Assembly: GCA_029939785.1 (NCBI GenBank)
Contig: JAOZSG010000257.1
Span: 1-5,124 of the forward strand
Direction: 5' to 3'
Origin: Fidelibacterota bacterium
Lineage (GTDB): Bacteria; Fidelibacterota; UBA2242; JAFGTP01
DNA length: 5,124 nt
This document shows, one piece after another, positions 1 through 5,124 of the stretch. The stretch's first letter is position 1. Each line of letters opens with the position of its first letter. The notes under the pieces are model-generated. The model worked only from the letters and a program-made list of their open reading frames with translations, searched no databases and was not told the origin of the DNA. The position numbers and the translations under genes are program-made.

Positions 1-36
1 TCTGCGGATCTTTGCGTCCTCTGCGTTCTTTGCGTT
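1..36. repeat. Short tandem-like intergenic repeat (TCTGCG/TCTTTGCG units), cut by the window edge
   Basis: Two near-identical copies lie side by side: positions 1-17 and 20-35 share the plan TCTGCG followed by TCTTTGCGT, differing by one substitution and one missing base, with a CC between them. The block is much more GC-rich than the surrounding DNA and is followed by a T/A-rich run. It lies downstream of the adenosine deaminase gene and has no reading frame of note. I recall similar CTCTGCG/CTTTGCG intergenic sequences in other environmental genomes, but cannot check this here. It probably continues to the left of the window. Confidence 0.55.
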
Positions 37-173
37 AAAATTTTTACTTTTTACGGAGTTGTCATAATTGCTAATTATTAATTGATTTCAGCTAAAACGT
101 ACCGACTCTATTTGTAATATGTCAGTCAATAAAAAAAATTCATTAATTTAGTTACGATACGATTCTATCAAAT

Positions 174-1223
174 CTAAACAGAAACGTAAGTATCCAATTG
201 TTCAGCTATCTTTCTGATAATCAATGTACGTTCTCTATGTGGCATAAAAGCACTTTTAAAACTATTTATAATAATTTCCTTAATATCCATAATATTCAGA
301 TTAAAATGATCAATTGCCAGCATATATTCATCTGTTAATGTAGTATTAGAAATGAGTGTATTATCTGTGTTTAATGTTACTCGTAATCCAAAATCATAAT
401 AAAATTTGAATGGATGATTTTCAATTTTATCAACACTTCCTGTATGAATATTACTTGTCATACACATTTCTAAAGGGATTCGATGATCATTAACAAAATT
501 CAACAAATCACCATCCTGCTTTAGGTTTACACCATGACCGATACGATTTGCTCCACAGTAATGAATTGCCTGGTGAACAGATTCCGAACCATAGTCTTCA
601 CCTGCATGGATAGTTGTATTAATATTATTATTACGAATAAGATAAAAAGCCTCTTTATGATGTTTTGCCGGAAAATTATCTTCTGCTCCTGCAAGATCAA
701 AACCAACTACACCCTTATTTTTATAAGCGACTGCCAATTCAGCAAGTATATAAGAAACCTTAGGCGATATAGATCTGATACCACAAACAATCACACCTGA
801 TTTCACACCAAAATCTCTTTCACCTCTTCTTAGTCCTCTTAATACTGCATCTACAGATTCCATAGATGACATACCTCTGTTTGTATGCAAAATCGGTGAA
901 TATCGAACTTCAATATAAATAATCCCGTCTTTATGAGCATCTTCAATTAATTCATAAGATACTCTTTCCAGAGATTCCGGAGTTTGAAGTACTGATAATG
1001 TTACATCAAACATATTAATATATTTTTCCAATGTAATCGTATCATCCATTACAGACACAAATTTTTTCAATTTTTTTGGTTCTTTTGAAGGAAGTTTGAT
1101 ATTATCTTTTTCAGCAAGTTCCAAAATTGTTTCTAGTCGTATTGAACCATCAAGATGGCAATGCAAATCAGTCTTAGGAAGACTTTTAATAAATTCTCTT
1201 GTTAATTTTACTTTTTCATTCAT
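174..1223 (-). CDS. add: Adenosine deaminase
   Basis: Zinc-dependent hydrolase that converts adenosine (and usually deoxyadenosine) to inosine in cytoplasmic purine salvage. The 349-residue length is normal for the family. Visible active-site residues, matched to mouse ADA by motif: zinc ligands H21 and H23 (LHCHLDG), H206 (IHAGED) and D287 (NTDN); substrate-binding D25 and G179 (DLAGAE); catalytic E209 and H230 (RIGHG). The residue after the zinc Asp is N288, where mammalian ADA has a second Asp; NTDN is, as I recall, common in bacterial enzymes. The ATG start has a GGGAG ribosome site 6 nt upstream, inside the last codons of the PqqD-like gene, from which it is separated by only 3 nt, so the two are very likely co-transcribed and translationally coupled. 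The stop is TAG. No convincing terminator follows. A related deaminase acting on another aminopurine is possible but less likely. Confidence 0.95.
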   Translation of the reverse strand: MNEKVKLTREFIKSLPKTDLHCHLDGSIRLETILELAEKDNIKLPSKEPKKLKKFVSVMDDTITLEKYINMFDVTLSVLQTPESLERVSYELIEDAHKDGIIYIEVRYSPILHTNRGMSSMESVDAVLRGLRRGERDFGVKSGVIVCGIRSISPKVSYILAELAVAYKNKGVVGFDLAGAEDNFPAKHHKEAFYLIRNNNINTTIHAGEDYGSESVHQAIHYCGANRIGHGVNLKQDGDLLNFVNDHRIPLEMCMTSNIHTGSVDKIENHPFKFYYDFGLRVTLNTDNTLISNTTLTDEYMLAIDHFNLNIMDIKEIIINSFKSAFMPHRERTLIIRKIAEQLDTYVSV

Positions 1224-1226
1224 AAT

Positions 1227-1580
1227 TTACTCCCAATCTATAAAATTTTCTCTTTTTAATGTGGCTAAAAATAATCCAAGCCTCTCATAAATAGGCTTGG
1301 TTTTTTCTCCCAGTTCTTTTTCAACAATTTCACCTATTTCAAAAGCGTTTCTTTTCCCATCAATATTATTCCATACTGCTGTTCCAAGTTCATCAAGATG
1401 GATAAAATAATAAGGATGTTTCATATTAGGTAATATGTATTTCACAAAAAATGAGTTCTTGAACTTAGGTTTAAAAATAGTAATTGCACCGCTATCTTCT
1501 TCCTGATATTTCACATTATGAAAAGGAATAACATCTTTCATGTTGATTCCGGATTTATTGCTTTTATTTTTCTTAGTCAT
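1227..1580 (-). CDS. PqqD-family small protein
   Basis: A 117-residue protein from the ATG at 1580. The C-terminal half carries the PqqD fold signature: LDELGTAVW (about residues 62-70), then IDGKRNAFEIGEIV (73-86) and the leucine-rich helix around RLGLFLATL (99-107). In PQQ and many RiPP pathways PqqD domains bind the precursor peptide's leader and present it to a radical SAM enzyme. No such enzyme or precursor is visible here, so that role is unproven. The N-terminal 40-50 residues are lysine-rich and then carry the block FKPKFKNSFFVKYILP, longer than minimal PqqD; this matches a stand-alone subfamily I recall from Bacteroidota. A TTG two codons upstream (1586) could also start the frame, but ATG is preferred. 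There is no Shine-Dalgarno site. It is first in a two-gene unit with adenosine deaminase. Family confident, function unknown. Confidence 0.8.
   Translation of the reverse strand: MTKKNKSNKSGINMKDVIPFHNVKYQEEDSGAITIFKPKFKNSFFVKYILPNMKHPYYFIHLDELGTAVWNNIDGKRNAFEIGEIVEKELGEKTKPIYERLGLFLATLKRENFIDWE
1230..1234 (-). promoter_or_regulatory. Shine-Dalgarno site of adenosine deaminase
   Basis: GGGAG on the minus strand, 6 nt before the ATG at 1223. It lies within the final Trp-Glu codons of the upstream PqqD-like gene, so ribosomes finishing that gene would sit on this site. This supports translational coupling and fixes the ada start. Confidence 0.7.
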
Positions 1581-1602
1581 ATTCAATTCATTTTTTTTAA
1601 TT

Positions 1603-1610
1603 CAAAGATA
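1603..1610 (-). promoter_or_regulatory. Candidate -7 promoter element for pqqD-like/ada
   Basis: TATCTTTG on the minus strand fits the Bacteroidota TAnnTTTG -7 consensus exactly. It would start transcription roughly 16 nt before the ATG at 1580. The nearest upstream TTG (1626-1628) is 15 nt away, shorter than the usual spacing of about 19-21, so the -33 box is weak. An exact match to a short motif in AT-rich DNA can arise by chance. Confidence 0.4.
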
Positions 1611-1621
1611 TCTCTATTTAG

Positions 1622-1666
1622 TAATCAATGAATATATAAAAATAATTGATGATTAACTAATAATCA
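1622..1666. repeat. Cluster of three TAATCA half-sites, possible operator
   Basis: TAATCA occurs at 1622-1627, its reverse complement TGATTA at 1650-1655, and TAATCA again at 1661-1666. The last two form a perfect 6-bp inverted repeat with a 5-nt spacer (ACTAA). ATCAAT (1624-1629) and ATTGAT (1645-1650) also pair. The cluster sits immediately upstream of the candidate pqqD-like/ada promoter, where a regulator could bind. The DNA is very AT-rich, so this is suggestive only. Confidence 0.25.
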
Positions 1667-1830
1667 AGACTATACTGTTACTTTATAAACAATACTGCCT
1701 TACAATGACTTATAAAATAATGTAAATTATTATACAAAACATAGTTTTAGAACTCCGGATCTGGCATAAACAATTTCTTAATTTAGGACAGATTTACGGA
1801 ATTCACTTATTGAATAATAAAGTAACCTGA

Positions 1831-2832
1831 TTATTTCAAAAATCCATTAATCGCTTTTGCACATCTCTCCATCTCATAACCAATTCCCAGATGTCCTCTG
1901 TTATTATTCAGAATCAATGTCTCACAATTCAGATATTTTGAAAATTCCAATGCTGATTTAGGATTTACAACATGGTCTGTTTCATTTACAATAATTAATA
2001 ATGGTATATTTAGATTTTTTGCTACTTCCTGAAAAGAACTATTATAATTTCTGGTAATATCATGAGTTCGCATTGCCAGTAATTGACTTTTTCTGTTATC
2101 AATCGTAAAAATTGTTGGTGAATTATTTTCAAATTTCTTTAGATATTCAGAAAATTCATTCCTGTCAATATTTTCTGCAATATATTCAGGTGTCATTGCA
2201 GTGAGGGAATTGAACATATCGTATATTTTACGAATATCATTCTCAGGAACATCTTTCTGCTGGCAAGTTTCTATCATTTCAATTCTAAACTCAATATTAA
2301 GCAAATCAGCAGATGTTAGTCTGGGAGAACAAACATAGGTTATTGCTTTATCAAAAAAATCAGGATAAGAAATAAGCCATTCAAAAACCTGAAAACTTCC
2401 CATTGAACCACCGATTGCACCATAGCAATGTAATATGTCTAATTTTTTTAATAATTCGTGTTGAGTTTCAACTAAATCATGAATTGTAAAAATCGGAAAT
2501 TCATCTTTTTTATAATTGGAAGGAGAACTTGATACTCCATTCCCTAAAGCATCGATGACAATAACATAAAAGCCTTTTCCATCCAACAATTTATTTGGAG
2601 CAATTAACCCTCCAACATGCTCTGACGTACCTCCAAACCAGGTCGGCCAGATTATCACATTTGATTTTTCAGAATTAATTTTACCAAATGTACGATATCC
2701 TATTTTACAATCTTCAATTATCTGTCCATTTTCCAATTGAAAATCACCTAAATCCATAAATTTTTGTTCGGATTTTTCAGTACCAAAACTAAAAATAAAT
2801 ACAGCAGTTAATAATATAATGAGTTTTCTCAT
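1831..2832 (-). CDS. Exported MetX-like alpha/beta hydrolase
   Basis: A 333-residue alpha/beta-hydrolase of the homoserine O-acetyltransferase (MetX) superfamily. The family core is clear: GYRTFGKIN (about 45-53), the DALGNGVSSSPS block (94-105), FPIFTIHDLVETQ (112-124) and the nucleophile elbow GGSMG with Ser143. The likely triad is completed by Asp286 (NETDHV) and His314 (NRGHLG). MetX usually reads GGSMGG and HD near the catalytic His; here they are GGSMGS and HL. The N-terminus (MRK, then about 14 hydrophobic residues) looks like a signal peptide without a lipobox Cys, so the enzyme is probably periplasmic. That argues against methionine synthesis, and no met gene is nearby. It is more likely an esterase, acyltransferase or other hydrolase of unknown substrate. 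The ATG is supported by GGAGAG 6 nt upstream. It stands alone, with about 195 bp before and 250 bp after it. Confidence 0.82.
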   Translation of the reverse strand: MRKLIILLTAVFIFSFGTEKSEQKFMDLGDFQLENGQIIEDCKIGYRTFGKINSEKSNVIIWPTWFGGTSEHVGGLIAPNKLLDGKGFYVIVIDALGNGVSSSPSNYKKDEFPIFTIHDLVETQHELLKKLDILHCYGAIGGSMGSFQVFEWLISYPDFFDKAITYVCSPRLTSADLLNIEFRIEMIETCQQKDVPENDIRKIYDMFNSLTAMTPEYIAENIDRNEFSEYLKKFENNSPTIFTIDNRKSQLLAMRTHDITRNYNSSFQEVAKNLNIPLLIIVNETDHVVNPKSALEFSKYLNCETLILNNNRGHLGIGYEMERCAKAINGFLK

Positions 2833-2838
2833 TTCAGT

Positions 2839-2844
2839 CTCTCC
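2839..2844 (-). promoter_or_regulatory. Shine-Dalgarno site of the MetX-like hydrolase
   Basis: GGAGAG on the minus strand ends 6 nt before the ATG at 2832. It supports that start, and therefore the signal-peptide reading of the N-terminus. Confidence 0.7.
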
Positions 2845-2909
2845 AATTTTTAAGCAGACTAGACTTCATAAGGAGAATGCCGAATGGAGTTTAGAATGCG
2901 ATGATATAC

Positions 2910-2919
2910 ACACTATCTA
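2910..2919. repeat. 10-bp direct repeat, left copy (possible target-site duplication)
   Basis: ACACTATCTA, repeated perfectly at 3025-3034. The two copies bracket 105 bp that contain the ACAGATTA palindromic element, the arrangement expected of a small inserted element with a duplicated target. Confidence 0.4.
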
Positions 2920-2923
2920 AAAA

Positions 2924-3003
2924 TTTCACCACAGATTACACAGATTATCACATATTTTTAATATTTTTTAATCTGTATTAATTTCAAAAATCCGTGTGTG
3001 AAT
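2924..3003. repeat. Degenerate ACAGATTA-type palindromic intergenic element
   Basis: ACAGATTA occurs twice in tandem (2931-2938 and 2940-2947) and once inverted as TAATCTGT (2969-2976). A further decayed unit, ATCCGTGTG (2990-2998), faces back toward the left end. The outer ends also mirror each other: TTCACCACAGATT on the left against TTCACACACGGATT read from the right on the opposite strand. The centre is A/T-only. It could fold as an imperfect stem-loop in the transcript downstream of the TrpF-Smr gene and might act as a terminator or 3' stabiliser. From memory, CCACAGATTACACAGATT-like palindromes are dispersed in many environmental bacterial genomes. This copy looks decayed. Confidence 0.6.
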
Positions 3004-3024
3004 ATCTTTTTTCATATAACTTTT

Positions 3025-3034
3025 ACACTATCTA
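3025..3034. repeat. 10-bp direct repeat, right copy, overlapping a stop codon
   Basis: Second perfect copy of ACACTATCTA. On the minus strand it reads TAGATAGTGT and includes the TAG stop of the TrpF-Smr gene (3028-3030). If this is a target-site duplication, the element inserted right at the 3' end of that gene without changing its reading frame. Confidence 0.4.
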
Positions 3035-3993
3035 TTTAATGATTTACAATCTCCTGTTAGATATACAATTGTGGCTCCCCATCCACCTCGCAAATTCTCC
3101 GGTGTTTTATAAGATAATACTCTTGTATCTTTATCAAGTGCAGAATGAACTGTCCGCCTTAAGGATCCGGTTCCTTTTCCATGAATTATTCTTATTTCAT
3201 TCATATTTTGTTTTAAAGAAACAGTAATAAATTCATTTATAAGAGATTTGGTATCAGCCGGTTTAAATGTATGAAGATCAAGAACTCCTTCAATAGGAAG
3301 TTCGATCTCCTGACTATAATTAATATTCTCAAAGGCTTTATTTGCCTGTTTAATAAATTTCTCTATTAAAGTAATATCCTTATATCCATTTTTATCTTCT
3401 ACACCAGTATGAACATCGACTCCTGCAGGTTGCACTATTTGGATTGCTTCATAAACATTGTCAGGATTCAATCCGCCAGCAAGAATTACAGGTTTTGGAG
3501 ATAACTCTACAATTTCCTTGCTAATCTGCCAATCATGCACCTTGCCAGTTGCACCGGATGCCCCTGTTTCAGTGTCAAAAGTATCAGTAATAAAATAATC
3601 TACAAATGGATAACTGTAATGCAGAATATTTTCAATTTCACCAGTAGATTTTTCACCAATTACAAGGCTTTTTATAATCTGAATATCTGGTCTGATTTTT
3701 TTTATTTTTTCTAATTGTTTTAAGGAAATATCACCATGAAGCTGAACAATCTTCACATTTAGATAATCACAGAATTTAATAATCTCATCAGCAATATCCA
3801 GATACGTAATCAAAACCGACTTCTTACCGGAATCAGTTTTTCTGATTATGTCTTTTGCATCAATTTCAGTTATATCTTCTTTATTAACAGGAAGTCTCAG
3901 AGGATAACCAATTAAATCAATACCATTATTGAGAAGTATTTCAACTTCTTTCTGATTTTTTATACCTGCAATTTGTATTATTTTTTTATGCAT
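3028..3993 (-). CDS. TrpF-like (phosphoribosylanthranilate isomerase-like) barrel fused to a Smr domain
   Basis: A 321-residue two-domain protein. Residues 1 to about 220 follow the TrpF beta/alpha barrel: QIAGIKN (7-13), VQLHGD (83-88), FITDTFD (134-140), GATGKVHDW (147-155), ILAGGLNPDNV (170-180), DVHTGVED and GYKD (193-206). Asp137 matches the TrpF general acid, but the catalytic Cys of the usual KICGIT motif is Ala9. True phosphoribosylanthranilate isomerase activity is therefore doubtful, and no trp gene is adjacent. Residues from about 232 to 313 are a Smr domain with all three hallmark motifs: LDLH (238-241), HGKGTG (271-276) and GGWGATIVYL (303-312). Smr domains bind or nick nucleic acid in MutS2 and relatives; stand-alone Smr proteins are also common. 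The frame is continuous, with a normal linker (about 215-231). The start is ATG without a Shine-Dalgarno site. It lies 80 bp after the beta-lactamase. Domain calls are firm; the combined function is unknown. Confidence 0.85.
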   Translation of the reverse strand: MHKKIIQIAGIKNQKEVEILLNNGIDLIGYPLRLPVNKEDITEIDAKDIIRKTDSGKKSVLITYLDIADEIIKFCDYLNVKIVQLHGDISLKQLEKIKKIRPDIQIIKSLVIGEKSTGEIENILHYSYPFVDYFITDTFDTETGASGATGKVHDWQISKEIVELSPKPVILAGGLNPDNVYEAIQIVQPAGVDVHTGVEDKNGYKDITLIEKFIKQANKAFENINYSQEIELPIEGVLDLHTFKPADTKSLINEFITVSLKQNMNEIRIIHGKGTGSLRRTVHSALDKDTRVLSYKTPENLRGGWGATIVYLTGDCKSLNR

Positions 3994-4025
3994 TTACGAA
4001 TATGACTATTTTAATATCTGTGTAA

Positions 4026-4049
4026 TGTCAAACTGGTAATTCAAAATTA
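4026..4049 (-). promoter_or_regulatory. Candidate promoter elements for the TrpF-Smr gene
   Basis: Two alternatives lie in the 80-bp gap upstream. TAATTTTG (4042-4049) fits the Bacteroidota TAnnTTTG motif exactly and would give a leader of roughly 40 nt, but no TTG is found at the -33 distance. TTGACA (4026-4031) is a perfect sigma-70-type -35, but its 17-nt-spaced partner TAGTCA (4003-4008) is a poor -10 and would leave almost no leader. The first is preferred, weakly. Confidence 0.3.
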
Positions 4050-4073
4050 ACAATAAAATACATATAGAAGTTT

Positions 4074-4853
4074 TTAATCCAGGATATCAAGTTTACTTAG
4101 GATAGCTTTTGTTATCTCAAGTCGTGGAGCCATCACTTCTTCAAAGGTTTTGCCCTCAATATTCATAGCAAAATAGAAAACATTTTCCTGCTTTTCAACA
4201 TACCCAACAAGCCAACCAATACTTTTACCTTTTGTCGAACCAGCTCCAGTTTTGTAACTTAAAACGTAGCTTCCTTTTGACTCCTGAATCAAAATCGATT
4301 TGACTGATTCAATAGAACGTTGAGATACAGATAACTTTGCATTATAAAATTTACGTAAAAATTCTACCTGCTCCATAGCTGATATTTTTAAACTTCCACT
4401 CAGCCAGAAATTGTCAATTCCAGAAGATATATCAGTATTACCATACGCAAATTCAGTTACGTAATATTGCATTCTTTCACTACCAATTTGATTGGCAATA
4501 TTCCTATAAAATGGGACAACAGAGTATTTTATCGCTGTTTTTAAGTTATGTTTACCTATCCAGGTTTTGGGCCACCAATCTTCCTTCTCATACTTAAGTG
4601 TATCCCAAACTACAATTTGGTTAACATCTGAAACAATTCCAGTTTCAAGTGCTATGATTGAGTTAGGTATTTTAAAAGTTGAACAAGGAGAAAATCGAGT
4701 TCTTGCTCTAATTTTATTTACTATAGTATATTTATCTGAATTTTGATTATAAATGACAATTGTTCCGTCAAAATCATTAAAATATTGACTCAAATCAGAA
4801 TGATTACATGATATACAAAAAATCGCCAAAAGTACTATAACTATTTTTCGCAT
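4074..4853 (-). CDS. Class D (OXA-type) serine beta-lactamase, probable lipoprotein
   Basis: A 259-residue enzyme expected to hydrolyse beta-lactams in the periplasm through an acyl-Ser intermediate and a carboxylated Lys. All class D motifs are present in order: STFK (Ser58 nucleophile, Lys61), SVV (111-113, the SxV motif), YGN (137-139), Trp150 in FWLSG (matching OXA-10 Trp154) and KTG (201-203). The Ser58 to Tyr137 distance, 77 residues, equals that in OXA-10. The N-terminus MRKIVIVLLAIFCISC is a signal peptide ending in a Cys (C16) followed by Asn, so it is probably lipid-anchored, although the lipobox is not classical. The frame can be extended to a TTG at 4895, but the ATG at 4853 has AAAGGG 6 nt upstream and gives a proper signal peptide, so it is chosen. 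It follows the RluA-like gene by 38 nt. No regulator, integron or transposon is nearby, so it looks like a resident chromosomal gene. Spectrum cannot be read from the sequence. Confidence 0.92.
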   Translation of the reverse strand: MRKIVIVLLAIFCISCNHSDLSQYFNDFDGTIVIYNQNSDKYTIVNKIRARTRFSPCSTFKIPNSIIALETGIVSDVNQIVVWDTLKYEKEDWWPKTWIGKHNLKTAIKYSVVPFYRNIANQIGSERMQYYVTEFAYGNTDISSGIDNFWLSGSLKISAMEQVEFLRKFYNAKLSVSQRSIESVKSILIQESKGSYVLSYKTGAGSTKGKSIGWLVGYVEKQENVFYFAMNIEGKTFEEVMAPRLEITKAILSKLDILD

Positions 4854-4859
4854 TTTATA

Positions 4860-4865
4860 CCCTTT
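4860..4865 (-). promoter_or_regulatory. Shine-Dalgarno site deciding the beta-lactamase start
   Basis: AAAGGG on the minus strand ends 6 nt before the ATG at 4853, the same spacing as at the ada and hydrolase starts. It favours this ATG over the in-frame TTG at 4895, which would put 14 extra polar residues before the signal peptide. Confidence 0.65.
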
Positions 4866-4891
4866 TGATAAACCAATTCTTGATTTTTTAC

Positions 4892-5124
4892 TCAATATTT
4901 TTTTTCAATAAACTCCTGAAAAAAATGAGGCCAGTTTCTCCCAGGAAATGTAGAAAAAGTCATCTTTTCTTTTGTAGTTGGATGAGTCAAAGTTATGGAA
5001 AGTGCATGTAATCCAATTGTCTTCCAGGGAAACTTTTCTTTTGAACCATATAAAAAATCGCCAAGAATAGGATTTCCACGTGATGCGAATTGAACACGGA
5101 TCTGATGATGTCGTCCTGTTTTCT
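4892..5124 (-). CDS. RluA-family pseudouridine synthase, C-terminal part (5' end outside the window)
   Basis: The last 76 codons plus a TGA stop, running off the right edge. The visible part begins KTGRHHQIRV, the strongly conserved TGRxHQIRV motif of RluA/RluC/RluD-type enzymes, followed by the family pattern PILGDFLYG and LHALSITLTHP, and ends in a short tail FFQEFIEKKY. The family isomerises specific uridines in rRNA or tRNA to pseudouridine in the cytoplasm. The catalytic Asp (HRLD motif) lies upstream and is not visible, so activity and exact target cannot be judged. Family usage has a His or similar after IRV; here it is Gln, a mild variation. The beta-lactamase begins 38 nt after the stop, so the two may share a transcript. 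Confidence 0.9.
   Translation of the reverse strand, partial: KTGRHHQIRVQFASRGNPILGDFLYGSKEKFPWKTIGLHALSITLTHPTTKEKMTFSTFPGRNWPHFFQEFIEKKY

Noticed and set aside
131..149. Possible terminator after ada: 5-bp A/T-only hairpin followed by a T run on the minus strand
   Set aside because: The stem contains no G-C pair and would be too weak. The T run is the only terminator-like part.
534..800. Plus-strand open frame of 88 codons
   Set aside because: It lies wholly inside the well-supported adenosine deaminase gene on the other strand, is rich in Ile/Cys/Thr as antisense frames are, and shows no domain.
1096..1290. Plus-strand open frame of 64 codons
   Set aside because: Antisense to the ada start and the PqqD-like 3' end, with no recognisable protein features.
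1803..1815. TTATTGAATAA palindrome just after the hydrolase stop
   Set aside because: A/T-only with a one-base centre, so it cannot form a useful hairpin terminator, and it is expected often in such AT-rich DNA.
1740..1830. Search for a small RNA or tRNA in the gap after the hydrolase, prompted by a locally GC-richer CTCCGGATCTGG stretch
   Set aside because: No cloverleaf, T-loop motif or extended stem was found.
2994..3227. Plus-strand open frame of 77 codons, hydrophobic
   Set aside because: It overlaps the Smr domain antisense and begins inside the palindromic element. Its hydrophobic look follows from AT-rich codons.
4854..4895. TTG at 4895 as the beta-lactamase start, overlapping the RluA-like stop
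   Set aside because: It puts a 14-residue basic/polar stretch before the signal peptide, whereas the ATG at 4853 has a good ribosome site and a normal signal peptide.

Overview
The window is AT-rich DNA in which every gene lies on the minus strand: five complete genes and the 3' end of a sixth. Read in the direction of transcription (high to low coordinates) they are: the C-terminal end of an RluA-type pseudouridine synthase (4892-5124), a lipoprotein-like class D beta-lactamase (4074-4853), a TrpF-like barrel fused to a C-terminal Smr domain (3028-3993), an exported MetX-like alpha/beta hydrolase (1831-2832), a small PqqD-family protein (1227-1580) and adenosine deaminase (174-1223). I see no tRNA, rRNA, CRISPR array, transposase or phage gene.

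The host is probably an environmental bacterium of the Bacteroidota/FCB group. The evidence is low GC, protein style, two matches to the TAnnTTTG -7 promoter motif, and dispersed intergenic repeats. Three genes (ada, hydrolase, beta-lactamase) also have clear Shine-Dalgarno motifs, each 6 nt from the ATG, which is unusual for core Bacteroidota. A neighbouring FCB phylum is therefore equally possible, and no phylum is certain.

Two groupings look real. PqqD-like and ada are 3 nt apart with the ada ribosome site inside the last pqqD codons, so they form a translationally coupled pair with a candidate promoter just upstream. The RluA-like gene and the beta-lactamase are 38 nt apart and may be co-transcribed. 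The other genes are separated by 80-250 bp and probably form separate units. I see no shared pathway: the content is housekeeping (RNA modification, purine salvage) mixed with accessory enzymes.

The gaps carry most of the non-coding interest. The left edge (1-36) holds a short TCTGCG/TCTTTGCG repeat; 37-173 holds nothing I can name. The gap 1581-1830 holds the candidate pqqD-ada promoter and three TAATCA half-sites. The gap 2833-3027 holds a degenerate ACAGATTA-type palindromic element bracketed by a perfect 10-bp direct repeat that looks like a target-site duplication. The most unusual protein is the TrpF-Smr fusion, whose TrpF part has Ala where the catalytic Cys should be.
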